NCBI GenBank assembly: GCA_040511595.1
Contig: JBEVGU010000219.1
Location: 1 to 19,034, forward strand
DNA: 19,034 bases
DNA from: JAOUEA01 sp040511595
GTDB taxonomy: Bacteria > Actinomycetota > UBA4738 > HRBIN12
Direction: 5' to 3'
How positions within the stretch are numbered: position 1 is the first letter of the stretch; each line of letters begins with the position of its first letter. The position numbers were made by a program, and so were the translations under genes. The notes under the pieces are model-generated. The model had not been told where the DNA came from. It saw only the letters and a list, made by a program, of their open reading frames with translations, and did not search any database. Of this stretch, positions 6,291 through 13,393 are shown one piece after another.

Positions 6291-7847
6291 ATGTCCGTGA
6301 CCGTGAAGGACATCGTCTCGATCCCCGGCATGCCGCTGAAGCTCGTGGTGGGCGAAGGGGACATCGACCGTCCGATCCGGTGGGTGCACGTCTCGGAGCT
6401 CGAGGATCCCACGCCGTGGCTGAAGGGTGGCGAGCTGATCCTCACGACGGGGCTCGGCGTCGGCTCGACGCCGGCGAGGCAACGCGCCTACGTGCAGCGC
6501 CTCGTGGACGCGGGACTCACGGGCCTCGGCTTCGGCCTGGGGTTCACGCACGACACGACCCCGCGCTCCCTGATCACCGCTGCGAGCCGGGCCGGATTCC
6601 CCCTGTTCGAGGTCCCCTATCCCGTGCCGTTCATCGCGATCACCGAGGCGATCTTCACGCGCATCGCTGCCGAGCAGTATGACACGTTGCAGCGCGCGGT
6701 CGACGCGGAGCACGCGCTCACGCGAGCGGTGATGGAGGGCTCCGGGCTCGAGGGGATCGCTCGTTCCCTCGCCGGCGTCACGAAGGGGTGGGCCGTGCTG
6801 CTGGACCTGCACGGGCTGCCGATCGCGAGCACCGGACGGACCGCGACGGCGCGCGCCGAGCGTGTCTGGGAAGAGCTCCGCACCCGGCGTGCCGACGGCA
6901 CGTCGTTCAGCCTGTCGCTGGTGGATCGGGGCCATCACGTCTGGGTCCAGCCGGTCGGTGCCCAAGGCCGCGTGGAAGCGTTCCTGGCCGTCGGCAAGCC
7001 CGAGCAGCCGAGCCAACTCGACCGGATCGTCGCAGGGCACGCGCTCAGCCTCGTCGCGATCGAGCTCGCCAAGTCGCGCGCGGTGGCCGACGCGCAGCGC
7101 CGGATGCAGGGGGACTTCTTCGACGAGCTGGCCGGCGGATCGCTCTCGGCCGGCGACGCGACCCGAGGCCTCACCAGGTTCGGATTCGCGAAGAGAGCCG
7201 AGGTCGTCGTCCTGTCGCTCGAAGCCGGAGCCGGCGCGATCGATCCGGGGGAGCTGGCGGACGCCGTGACCGACGAACGGTCCCGCATCGGTGGGGGCTT
7301 CCTGGCCTCGGCGCACGATGCCGGCCTGCATCTACTGCTTCCCGCCGATCCCGCACCGGACCTGGCCGGCGTTGCGGCGTCGGTCGGTGAGCGGGTCGGT
7401 GCGGAGCTCCGGGTCGGGGCCGGATCGCCGGTCGCTCCCGACGAGGTCGGTCGTTCGCTCCGCGAGTCTCGGTACGCGTTGCAGGTCTGCCGACTCGAGG
7501 GCTGGCCGCACGCGGGCTTCGCGGACCTTGGCACCTACCGGTTGCTCCTGTCGATGGCCGACCCCGACGCGCTCCGGGCGTTCGCCGATTCGCTGCTCGC
7601 GCCGCTGGACGCCTACGATCGCGATCACGGCGGTGAGCTGCTGCTCTCGCTCCAGGGATTCCTGCAGCACAACGCCCGGTGGGAAGCGGCCGCCGCGGAG
7701 CTGTTCGTGCATCGGCATACGCTGCGCTACCGCATGCGCAAGGTCGAGGAGCTCACGGGCCGCGACCTCTCGAGCAGCTTCGACCGCATGGAGTTCTGGC
7801 TGGCGTTGCGCGCCCGGGATCTCCAGGGTGCGCAGATCGACGATTGA
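6291..7847 (+). CDS. PucR-family transcriptional regulator (GabR-like by context)
   Basis: A 518-residue cytoplasmic regulator with the full PucR layout. The N-terminal purine-catabolism-regulator-like domain spans about residues 5-125, starting TVKDIVSIPGMPLKLVVGEG with RPIRWVHVSELEDPTPWLKGGELILTTG. The middle region (about 140-400) includes a CdaR-like degenerate GGDEF fold, with FFDELAGG at 276-283 and ESRYALQVC at 392-400. The C-terminal PucR helix-turn-helix (about 450-495) contains FVHRHTLRYRMRKVEELTG. PucR proteins sense nitrogen-rich metabolites and activate or repress neighbouring catabolic genes; the corynebacterial GabR of this family regulates gabTDP. Here it sits between divergent gabT and two aldehyde dehydrogenases, so GABA, putrescine or a related amine is the likely signal. 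The ATG at 6291 was chosen because the conserved N-terminal domain begins immediately after it and TACAAT lies 6 bases upstream. Confidence 0.9.
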   Translation: MSVTVKDIVSIPGMPLKLVVGEGDIDRPIRWVHVSELEDPTPWLKGGELILTTGLGVGSTPARQRAYVQRLVDAGLTGLGFGLGFTHDTTPRSLITAASRAGFPLFEVPYPVPFIAITEAIFTRIAAEQYDTLQRAVDAEHALTRAVMEGSGLEGIARSLAGVTKGWAVLLDLHGLPIASTGRTATARAERVWEELRTRRADGTSFSLSLVDRGHHVWVQPVGAQGRVEAFLAVGKPEQPSQLDRIVAGHALSLVAIELAKSRAVADAQRRMQGDFFDELAGGSLSAGDATRGLTRFGFAKRAEVVVLSLEAGAGAIDPGELADAVTDERSRIGGGFLASAHDAGLHLLLPADPAPDLAGVAASVGERVGAELRVGAGSPVAPDEVGRSLRESRYALQVCRLEGWPHAGFADLGTYRLLLSMADPDALRAFADSLLAPLDAYDRDHGGELLLSLQGFLQHNARWEAAAAELFVHRHTLRYRMRKVEELTGRDLSSSFDRMEFWLALRARDLQGAQIDD

Positions 7848-7863
7848 CGTTGCTCGGACGTTG
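7846..7863. repeat. GACGTTG direct repeat at 11-bp spacing
   Basis: GACGTTG occurs at 7846-7852 and 7857-7863, with starts 11 bases apart, about one helical turn, at the end of the PucR-type gene and the beginning of the 142-base gap before the dehydrogenase. It could be a tandem regulator site, but a chance repeat is possible. Confidence 0.25.
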
Positions 7864-7867
7864 TCCA

Positions 7868-7882
7868 CCGCGTCCAACGCGG
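7868..7882. repeat. Inverted repeat CCGCGT-CCA-ACGCGG after the regulator gene
   Basis: A perfect 6-base inverted repeat with a 3-base spacer begins 20 bases after the regulator's stop. It could form a small GC-rich hairpin at the transcript end or be an operator for the downstream dehydrogenase. No T-run follows. Confidence 0.3.
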
Positions 7883-7932
7883 GTTCGCGCGGCGGCCGTT
7901 CCGTCGGGTGGTCCGAGGTTCCCCATGCGATG

Positions 7933-7938
7933 CATACT
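7933..7938 (+). promoter_or_regulatory. Weak candidate -10 box for the aminobutyraldehyde dehydrogenase gene
   Basis: CATACT, four of six bases of TATAAT, lies 51 bases before the ATG at 7990 and would give an untranslated leader of about 45 bases with a strong Shine-Dalgarno. No -35 of quality is visible. Read-through from the regulator gene is an alternative. Confidence 0.25.
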
Positions 7939-7979
7939 GGCTGCCTGAGCGTGCGCTCGGGGACGCTCGATCCCACACG

Positions 7980-7985
7980 AGGAGG
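7980..7985 (+). promoter_or_regulatory. Shine-Dalgarno AGGAGG that fixes the start at 7990
   Basis: AGGAGG lies 4 bases before the ATG at 7990 and decides the start, because the same frame is open for about 700 bases further upstream across the regulator gene. Confidence 0.8.
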
Positions 7986-7989
7986 GACG

Positions 7990-9438
7990 ATGGCCGACAG
8001 CTACCAGATGTTCATCGGCGGCGAATGGGTCAACTCGACGTCAGGTGAGACGCGGTCGATCACGAGCCCCGCGACGGGCGAGGTGCTCGCCGAGGTGCAG
8101 GAAGGGTCGGCCGACGATGTCGATCGCGCCGTCGCCGCGGCACGTACGGCCTTCGACGAGACATGGTCGGACTCGACCCCCGGGGAGCGACAGGCCGCCC
8201 TGCTGAAGCTGGCCGACATCGTCGAGGAACACGGCGAGGAGTTCGGGCGCCTGGAGTCGGTCAACGTGGGGAAGCCGTACGCCGTCACGATGTCGGAGGA
8301 GATTCCCGTCATCGCCGACCAGTTCCGGTTCTTCGCGGGCGGGGCGAGATCCCTCGAGGGCCGGGCCACTGGCGAGTACATGCGGGGCTTCACGTCGATG
8401 ATCCGCCGCGAGCCGATCGGCATCGCCGGATTGATCGCGCCCTGGAACTATCCCCTGTACATGGCCGCGTGGAAGATGGGACCGGCGCTCGCCGCCGGGA
8501 ACTGCATCGTCATCAAGCCCTCGGAGCTGACGCCCATCACCTTGCTGAAGTTCGCGCAGTACGTCGCGGAGGCCGACGTGTTCCCGCCGGGAGTGTTCAA
8601 CGTGGTCTCGGGCGACGGTGTTCCCGTAGGCGAACGCATCGTGCAACACGCAGATGTGGGCATCGTGTCGCTCACGGGCGAGACGTCCACCGGCAAGCTG
8701 ATCATGAAGAACGCCGCCGACACCATGAAGCGAACGCATCTCGAGCTCGGGGGGAAAGCTCCAGTCATCGTGTTCGATGATGCCGACGTCTCGTCGGCGG
8801 CCGAATGGATCAAGACCGCCGGATACTTCAACTCCGGCCAGGATTGCACCGCGGCGACCAGGGTCCTCGCCGGGGGAGCCGTCTACGACGACCTGCTCGG
8901 GGAGCTCGTCCCCCAGGTGGAGTCGTTGAAGGTCGGCGACATCTGGGACGAGGGCACCGAGATGGGCTCGGTCGTCTCCAAGGAGCAGTTCGAGCGCATC
9001 TCCGGCATGGTCGACCGCGCGTCCGAATCCGGCGCGAAGATCCTGACCGGCGGCGGATCGATGGAGATGGGCGACGGGAGGTTCTTCTACCGTCCGACGG
9101 TGATCACCGACGCTCAGCAGTCCGACGAGATCATCCAGCGCGAGGTGTTCGGTCCGGTCGTGACCGTGCAACGGGTCGACGACGAGGCGCAGGCGCTCGC
9201 CTGGGCCAACGGCGTCGACTACGGGCTCGCTGCCTCGGTCTGGACGCGCGACGTGGGTCGGGCGATGCGCATGTCGCGCAAGCTGCAGTTCGGCACCGTG
9301 TGGGTGAACACGCACATTCCGCTTACCCCCGAGATGCCACACGGCGGGTACAAGCAGTCCGGCCACGGGAAGGACATGTCGATCTACTCGATCGAGGACT
9401 ACACGAACATCAAGCACGTGATGATCTCGCTCGACTGA
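7990..9438 (+). CDS. patD: Gamma-aminobutyraldehyde dehydrogenase-type aldehyde dehydrogenase
   Basis: A 482-residue NAD(P)-dependent aldehyde dehydrogenase, full length for the family. Catalytic C286 lies in SGQDCTAATRVL and E252 in LELGGKAP. N153 is in APWNYP, cofactor-binding K176 in VIKPSE, and E385 in REVFGP. The GQDCTA catalytic loop and the end PHGGYKQSGHGKDMS followed by EDYTNIKHVM resemble PatD/YdcW, which oxidises 4-aminobutanal to GABA in putrescine breakdown; betaine-aldehyde dehydrogenases are the nearest alternative. The product fits GabT, encoded on the other side of the regulator. The gene is 142 bases downstream of the regulator on the same strand, with 112 bases before the second dehydrogenase. 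No putrescine oxidase or aminotransferase is seen in this window, so the source of the aldehyde is unknown. Confidence 0.9.
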   Translation: MADSYQMFIGGEWVNSTSGETRSITSPATGEVLAEVQEGSADDVDRAVAAARTAFDETWSDSTPGERQAALLKLADIVEEHGEEFGRLESVNVGKPYAVTMSEEIPVIADQFRFFAGGARSLEGRATGEYMRGFTSMIRREPIGIAGLIAPWNYPLYMAAWKMGPALAAGNCIVIKPSELTPITLLKFAQYVAEADVFPPGVFNVVSGDGVPVGERIVQHADVGIVSLTGETSTGKLIMKNAADTMKRTHLELGGKAPVIVFDDADVSSAAEWIKTAGYFNSGQDCTAATRVLAGGAVYDDLLGELVPQVESLKVGDIWDEGTEMGSVVSKEQFERISGMVDRASESGAKILTGGGSMEMGDGRFFYRPTVITDAQQSDEIIQREVFGPVVTVQRVDDEAQALAWANGVDYGLAASVWTRDVGRAMRMSRKLQFGTVWVNTHIPLTPEMPHGGYKQSGHGKDMSIYSIEDYTNIKHVMISLD

Positions 9439-9550
9439 CGATCGAGCGCAGGAACCTGCTGCAGACGAGCGGCGATCGGGGGCGTCCGTGAGGGCGCCTC
9501 CTGCTGTCCGGCGATGTGTCGTCACGACGAAGTGGAGGAGGAGACCCGAG

Positions 9551-10981
9551 ATGACCGAGGTCAAGCCGTTCCTGGTGAACGGGGAGTGGCGTACCGGCGA
9601 GGGGACCGTCGAGGTGCGCAGCCCGTTCGACGACAGCGTGGTCGCAGAGCTCGGCGTGCCGACGGACGCCGACGTCGAGGAGGCGATCGCCACGGCGGCG
9701 GCGACGTTCGAGGAAGCGGCGAGGCTCTCGGTCGCGGCCCGGGCAACGGCTCTCGACCACATCTCCCACCGCCTCGCCGAGACGCAGGACGAGAACGCCG
9801 ATCTGATCGCCGCCGAGGGCGGGAAGCCGCTGAAGTGGGCGAGGGTCGAGGCGGCCAGAGCCGTCTCGACGTTCCGATGGGCCTCGGAGACCATCCGTCA
9901 CGGCCAAGACGAGGCGATGAGGCTCGACACCGAGGCGGCGTTCGGGTCCCGGTTCGGGATCCTTCGGCGGTTCCCCCTCGGACCCGTCTTCGGCATCACG
10001 CCGTTCAACTTCCCGCTCAACCTCGTGGCGCACAAGGTCGCACCGGCGCTCGCGGTGGGGGCGCCGATCGTGGTGAAGCCGGCGAGCGCCACGCCGATCG
10101 GAGCGCTCCGGCTCGCCGAGTTCTTCGACGAGACCGATCTTCCCAAGGGCATGGTGCAGGTGCTGCCCGTGAGCTCGAAGGTTGCCGACGGCATGGCGCG
10201 GGACGAGCGGTTCCGCAAGATCTCGTTCACGGGCTCGGCGGGTATCGGGTGGTACCTGAAGGGCCTCGACCCGAAGAAGCGGGTCACGCTCGAGCTCGGC
10301 GGCAACGCCGGCGTGATCGTGCACAGCGACGCCGACCTCGACCTCGCCGCCCAGCGCATCGCCTTCGGCGGCTACTACCAGGCCGGGCAGAGCTGCATCA
10401 GCGTCCAGCGGGTGCTGGTCGCGAGCGAGGTCTACGACGACTTCGCCGTCCGGCTCACGAAGCAGGTGGAGCAGCTGAAGGTCGGCGACCCGATGGACGA
10501 GACGGTCGACGTCGGACCAGTGATCACACGGAGCGAGGTCGATCGCATCGCGGAGTGGGTCGCCGAAGCCGAGTCGCAGGGCGCTGAAGTGCTCACCGGC
10601 GGCAGGGCCGACGGTCCCTTCTACCAGCCGACCCTGATCTCCCGCACGACCTCCGGGATGAGGGTGCGCTGCGAGGAGGTCTTCGGTCCGGTCTGCACGA
10701 TCTCCTCGTACCAGACCTTCGAGGAAGCGCTTGCGGAGGTGAACGACTCGAAGTACGGACTGCAGGCGGGCGTGTTCACGAACGACATCAACCGCGCCTT
10801 CGACGCGCACCGCACGCTCGAGGTCGGGGGCGTGATCGTGAATGACGTGAGCGCGTTCCGTGCCGACCAGATGCCCTACGGGGGCTCGAAGGAATCGGGC
10901 TTCGGACGTGAGGGTCTGCGCTTCGCGATGGAGGAGATGACCGAGCCTCGGATCATGGTGCTGTCTCACGTCCCGCTCTGA
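9551..10981 (+). CDS. Aldehyde dehydrogenase family protein (possible succinate-semialdehyde dehydrogenase role)
   Basis: A 476-residue aldehyde dehydrogenase. Catalytic C282 lies in AGQSCISVQRVLV, E248 in TLELGGNAG, N153 in TPFNFP, K176 in VVKPAS, and E376 in EEVFGP. The ATG at 9551 was chosen for the GGAGGAGGAG stretch at 9534-9543, 7 bases upstream. By context it may oxidise succinate semialdehyde from GabT to succinate. However, its catalytic loop GQSCISVQR is of the type seen in lactaldehyde and non-phosphorylating glyceraldehyde-phosphate-like dehydrogenases, not the GQTCVCANR type of classical GabD. The two dehydrogenases in this window are paralogues of different subfamilies, not a recent duplication. 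The substrate is therefore uncertain; the family and activity class are secure. Confidence 0.9.
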   Translation: MTEVKPFLVNGEWRTGEGTVEVRSPFDDSVVAELGVPTDADVEEAIATAAATFEEAARLSVAARATALDHISHRLAETQDENADLIAAEGGKPLKWARVEAARAVSTFRWASETIRHGQDEAMRLDTEAAFGSRFGILRRFPLGPVFGITPFNFPLNLVAHKVAPALAVGAPIVVKPASATPIGALRLAEFFDETDLPKGMVQVLPVSSKVADGMARDERFRKISFTGSAGIGWYLKGLDPKKRVTLELGGNAGVIVHSDADLDLAAQRIAFGGYYQAGQSCISVQRVLVASEVYDDFAVRLTKQVEQLKVGDPMDETVDVGPVITRSEVDRIAEWVAEAESQGAEVLTGGRADGPFYQPTLISRTTSGMRVRCEEVFGPVCTISSYQTFEEALAEVNDSKYGLQAGVFTNDINRAFDAHRTLEVGGVIVNDVSAFRADQMPYGGSKESGFGREGLRFAMEEMTEPRIMVLSHVPL

Positions 10982-11008
10982 TCCGCGCTGCCGAGGAGCT
11001 GACGGGTC

Positions 11009-11176
11009 ATGGACGCCCTGTCGATCGTGCTCGCCGTGCTGGTCGTGGCCTTCGGCGTCTTCGTGGTGCGTCGGCTCCTGCGGTCGTGGCGAGCGGCCTC
11101 GGAACGCGGCGAGTCCCACCCGGCGGCCGGTCGTGGCGACCCATCCGACGGGCCGCCGGCAGACCCGTCCACCTGA
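11009..11176 (+). CDS. Small single-helix membrane protein, 55 residues
   Basis: A short open frame starting ATG at 11009 and ending TGA at 11174-11176. Residues 4-20 form one hydrophobic helix (LSIVLAVLVVAFGVFVV), followed by a basic patch RRLLRSWR and a hydrophilic tail rich in Gly, Pro, Ser and Asp. This pattern predicts an N-out, C-in membrane anchor. GAGGAG at 10993-10998 lies 10 bases before the start, a rather long spacing. It begins 27 bases after the second dehydrogenase and could be co-transcribed with it. It converges with the alpha/beta hydrolase gene, 4 bases from stop to stop. No family is recognised and no function can be assigned. Confidence 0.6.
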   Translation: MDALSIVLAVLVVAFGVFVVRRLLRSWRAASERGESHPAAGRGDPSDGPPADPST

Positions 11177-11180
11177 GTCG

Positions 11181-11855
11181 TCAGTCGCCGGCCGTGTCGC
11201 CGCGATCGGCGAGCACGTCGTCGACGAAGCTGCCCACGACCGCGGCCGCCTCGCGCTCACGACGCCAGAGGTAATGGTCGGCCCCCTCGACGATGTGCAG
11301 GCGCCCCCGAGGCAACGATGCCGCGAACTCGGTGACATCGTCCACGGGACAGTATTGATCGTGGTCGCCGGCGAGCACGAGGGCCGGGCGTCGCAGGCGG
11401 CGGAGCTCCGTCTCACGAGGAAGGGGCGGAATCGTCAGGTCGTTCGGTCGCAAGGGCATGCCGATCAGGACGAGCGCAGCGACGCGAGAGTCGTCGAGCG
11501 CCTCGCGTAAGGCGACGCTGGCGCCGAACGACCATCCGCACGAGACGGTGGGCACTTCGGGCGCGTCCTCCCGGACCCGGCCGATGGCGGCACGGACATC
11601 GTGGATCTCGTCGCGTCCGCCGCCATAGGTGCCGCCCGAGCCCATGACCCCGCGGAAGTTGAACCCGAGCACGGCGAGGCCGCGCTTGCCCGCGAGCTCG
11701 TTGCGGAGCGACCACAAGATCGGGTGGTCCTTGCTGCCGCCCTGCTTGGGGTGGGGATGGCACAGCACCGCCGATCCCCGGGGCGCCTCGTCGGGGGGTC
11801 GGATCTCTCCCTCGAGCCGCACCCCGTCGTCGGTCGAGAACGTCACCGCTTCCAT
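11181..11855 (-). CDS. Alpha/beta hydrolase (dienelactone hydrolase/YqiC-like)
   Basis: A 224-residue cytoplasmic serine hydrolase. The oxyanion-side motif is LCHPHPKQGGSKDH (31-44), the nucleophile S109 lies in CGWSFGAS, a candidate acid D164 or D166 lies in LAGDHDQYCP, and the catalytic histidine H194 is in GADHYLW. The HPHP-x-GG signature and the GFNFRGVMGSGG segment (64-75) are typical of a widespread group of small alpha/beta hydrolases whose natural substrates are mostly unknown. The frame is open far upstream, but the conserved domain begins at the ATG at 11855, and the divergent LLM gene starts 12 bases away. No Shine-Dalgarno was seen. It may share a divergent promoter region with the LLM oxidoreductase, which could indicate joint use. 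Confidence 0.85.
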   Translation of the reverse strand: MEAVTFSTDDGVRLEGEIRPPDEAPRGSAVLCHPHPKQGGSKDHPILWSLRNELAGKRGLAVLGFNFRGVMGSGGTYGGGRDEIHDVRAAIGRVREDAPEVPTVSCGWSFGASVALREALDDSRVAALVLIGMPLRPNDLTIPPLPRETELRRLRRPALVLAGDHDQYCPVDDVTEFAASLPRGRLHIVEGADHYLWRREREAAAVVGSFVDDVLADRGDTAGD

Positions 11856-11867
11856 CGGTCTGCGACG

Positions 11868-12857
11868 ATGACAGCCGTGGGCGTCGTTCGACAACCGAGG
11901 GTGACCGGCACGGCGTTCGCGCTGCGCGACGCCTGGCCCTGGGCGGAGTTCGCCGGGCTCGCGAGGCAGGGCGAGAGTCTCGGCTACCGGGCCGTGTTCG
12001 TGCCTGAGATTGACGGTCGCGACGCGTTCGCCTCCCTGACGGGTCTCGCGGGGGAGACCTCGCAGCTGCTGCTCGGCACCGGCGTCGTGCCGATGACGTC
12101 CCGTCGCGCGTCGACCACCGCGATGGGCGCGGCGTCCGTGCACGAGCGATCGGGCGGCCGCGCGATTCTCGGGATCGGAACCGGTCCGCCACGATCGGGC
12201 GCCCTCGACGCGCTCCGAGAGCAAGTGTCCGAGATCCGGGGACGGCTCGCGCGCGACGACGCTCCGGAGACGCCCGGCGGAGCCCCGGCGCGCCTTGCGC
12301 TCGATCGGCCCGTGCCCGTGTGGACCGCGGCGCTCGGACCGCGCGCGCTCGAGCTCGCCGGAGCGGTCGCCGATGGGGTGCTGCTGAACTGGTGCACCCC
12401 GGAGCGGGTCGCCGAGGCTCGCGCTTCGATCGTACGGGCAGCCGAGGATGCCGGGCGAGATCCCGCGACCGTCACGGTGGCCGCCTACATCCGGGCGGCC
12501 GTCGGGTCCGACGGCGAGGCCGAGGCGAGCGCCCTGGCGAGGGCGGCAGGGGAGTATGCCTCGTACCCTGCATATCGGCGCCAGTTCGAGGTGATGGGCC
12601 TCGGACGGGCTGCGGAAGCGGCGTCCGCCGCCCGCGCCGGCGACGATCGGGCCGCCCCGGAGGGCGCCCGCTCGTTGATCGAGGCGGTCTGCCTCTGGGG
12701 CGACCCGTCGGCCGCCCGGGCGCACCTCGCGGCCTACGCGGATGCCGGCTGCGACCTTCGCGTGGTCTATCCGGTGGCCGTGCCCGGAGCAGGGGCCGGT
12801 TCGGTGGCTGCGTCAATCAGCGCCCTGGCGCCCGGCGCCACACGCGCACCTGCCTAG
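11868..12857 (+). CDS. LLM-class flavin/F420-dependent oxidoreductase
   Basis: A 329-residue protein of the luciferase-like monooxygenase superfamily, whose TIM-barrel members use reduced FMN or coenzyme F420. Landmarks are a first strand at about residues 15-20 followed by WAEFAGLARQGESLGYRAVFVPE, then DAFASLTGLAGETSQLLLGTGVVPMTSR (52-79), and GGRAILGIGTGP at about 96-107. These match the usual GTGV..P..R and SGGR..LGIG motifs. The substrate is unknown. The ATG at 11868 was used; GTG at 11880 or 11901 remains possible, since no Shine-Dalgarno distinguishes them. An F420-type role is suggested by the FrhB-like gene at 17764-18906 in the same window. The gene is divergent from the alpha/beta hydrolase and followed by the ferredoxin gene, which has its own promoter. 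Confidence 0.88.
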   Translation: MTAVGVVRQPRVTGTAFALRDAWPWAEFAGLARQGESLGYRAVFVPEIDGRDAFASLTGLAGETSQLLLGTGVVPMTSRRASTTAMGAASVHERSGGRAILGIGTGPPRSGALDALREQVSEIRGRLARDDAPETPGGAPARLALDRPVPVWTAALGPRALELAGAVADGVLLNWCTPERVAEARASIVRAAEDAGRDPATVTVAAYIRAAVGSDGEAEASALARAAGEYASYPAYRRQFEVMGLGRAAEAASAARAGDDRAAPEGARSLIEAVCLWGDPSAARAHLAAYADAGCDLRVVYPVAVPGAGAGSVAASISALAPGATRAPA

Positions 12858-12867
12858 AAGACACCGG

Positions 12868-12895
12868 TTGCCACCGCAGATCCGAAGCGTAGACT
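12868..12895 (+). promoter_or_regulatory. Promoter of the ferredoxin gene
   Basis: TTGCCA (12868-12873) and TAGACT (12890-12895) are separated by 16 bases, a clear sigma70-type pair and the best in the window. Transcription would start near 12902, leaving a leader of about 35 bases with AAAAGGGG at 12921-12928 as ribosome binding site before the ATG at 12937. Confidence 0.65.
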
Positions 12896-12936
12896 GGGGT
12901 TTGCAAGGTCGGCACCGTGGAAAAGGGGTTAATGGC

Positions 12937-13263
12937 ATGACCTACACGATCGCAGAGCCCTGCATCGACGTGAAGGACCGGGCGTGCGTCGACGAGTGCC
13001 CGGTCGACTGCATCTACGAGGGCCCTCGCATGCTCTACATCCAGCCCGACGAGTGCGTCGACTGCGGAGCGTGCGAGCCCGCGTGCCCAGTGACCGCCAT
13101 CTTCTACGAGGACGACGTTCCCGGCGAGTGGAAGCAGTTCACCCCGATCAATGCGGAGTGGTTCAACGACGACGTGAGTGGATTGGGCTCTCCCGGCGGC
13201 GCCGCACAGGTGGGACCGGCCACCGTCGACCACCCTGTGGTCGCCGCCTGGCAGGCTCTCTGA
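12937..13263 (+). CDS. fdxA: 7Fe-8S ferredoxin, FdxA type
   Basis: A 108-residue soluble electron carrier with two iron-sulfur clusters. By comparison with Azotobacter ferredoxin I, C9, C17 and C50 are the expected ligands of a [3Fe-4S] cluster, and C21, C40, C43 and C46 those of a [4Fe-4S] cluster, with C25 as an additional cysteine. The motifs ACVDECPVDCIYEG and DECVDCGACEPACPV are intact. The C-terminal extension with LGSPGGAAQVGP is typical of actinobacterial FdxA. The ATG at 12937 was chosen because it begins the conserved MTYxIAEPC sequence and follows AAAAGGGG by 8 bases; the frame is open upstream into the LLM gene but is not conserved there. It is monocistronic by layout, with a strong promoter and a stem-loop after the stop. 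A partner could be the FrhB-like protein encoded 5 kb away, which is inference. Confidence 0.95.
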   Translation: MTYTIAEPCIDVKDRACVDECPVDCIYEGPRMLYIQPDECVDCGACEPACPVTAIFYEDDVPGEWKQFTPINAEWFNDDVSGLGSPGGAAQVGPATVDHPVVAAWQAL

Positions 13264-13287
13264 GTCCGAGCGGACCTCGCAGACGGG

Positions 13288-13307
13288 CCCGAGGCGAAGC
13301 CCTCGGG
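13288..13307 (+). terminator. Stem-loop after the ferredoxin gene
   Basis: CCCGAGG (13288-13294) pairs perfectly with CCTCGGG (13301-13307) over a 6-base loop, 24 bases after the ferredoxin stop. It lacks a T-run but is well placed to end the ferredoxin transcript. Confidence 0.5.
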
Positions 13308-13322
13308 GGGCTGTCGCGCGTT

Positions 13323-13357
13323 CGAGGGTCCGCCCCCTGGTTCCGGGTCCGCCCTCG
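13323..13357. repeat. Paired GGGTCCGCCC repeats inside CGAGGG/CCCTCG arms
   Basis: GGGTCCGCCC occurs at 13326-13335 and 13345-13354 as a direct repeat 19 bases apart. The outer CGAGGG (13323-13328) and CCCTCG (13352-13357) are exact reverse complements. The whole lies 37 bases before the secreted hydrolase start. It may be a second hairpin after the ferredoxin gene or a regulatory site for the hydrolase. Confidence 0.3.
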
Positions 13358-13379
13358 TGCCAGGATGTGGCCGAGGATC

Positions 13380-13387
13380 GGGGGAGG
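13380..13387 (+). promoter_or_regulatory. Shine-Dalgarno that decides the secreted hydrolase start
   Basis: GGGGGAGG ends directly before the ATG at 13388 but 6 bases before the ATG at 13394. The spacing therefore favours 13394, which also gives a compact signal peptide. Confidence 0.6.
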
Positions 13388-13393
13388 ATGGGG

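Noticed and set aside
7291..7989. Extension of the first aldehyde dehydrogenase frame upstream across the regulator gene
   Set aside because: The PucR-type gene occupies this stretch in another frame, and AGGAGG places the start at 7990.
9410..11416. A 668-codon open frame on the minus strand opposite the second aldehyde dehydrogenase, and a 617-codon frame at 8041-9894 opposite the first
   Set aside because: Their translations are Arg/Ala/Asp-rich without recognisable domains, and they lie antisense to well-supported enzymes. Long antisense frames are expected from third-position GC bias.
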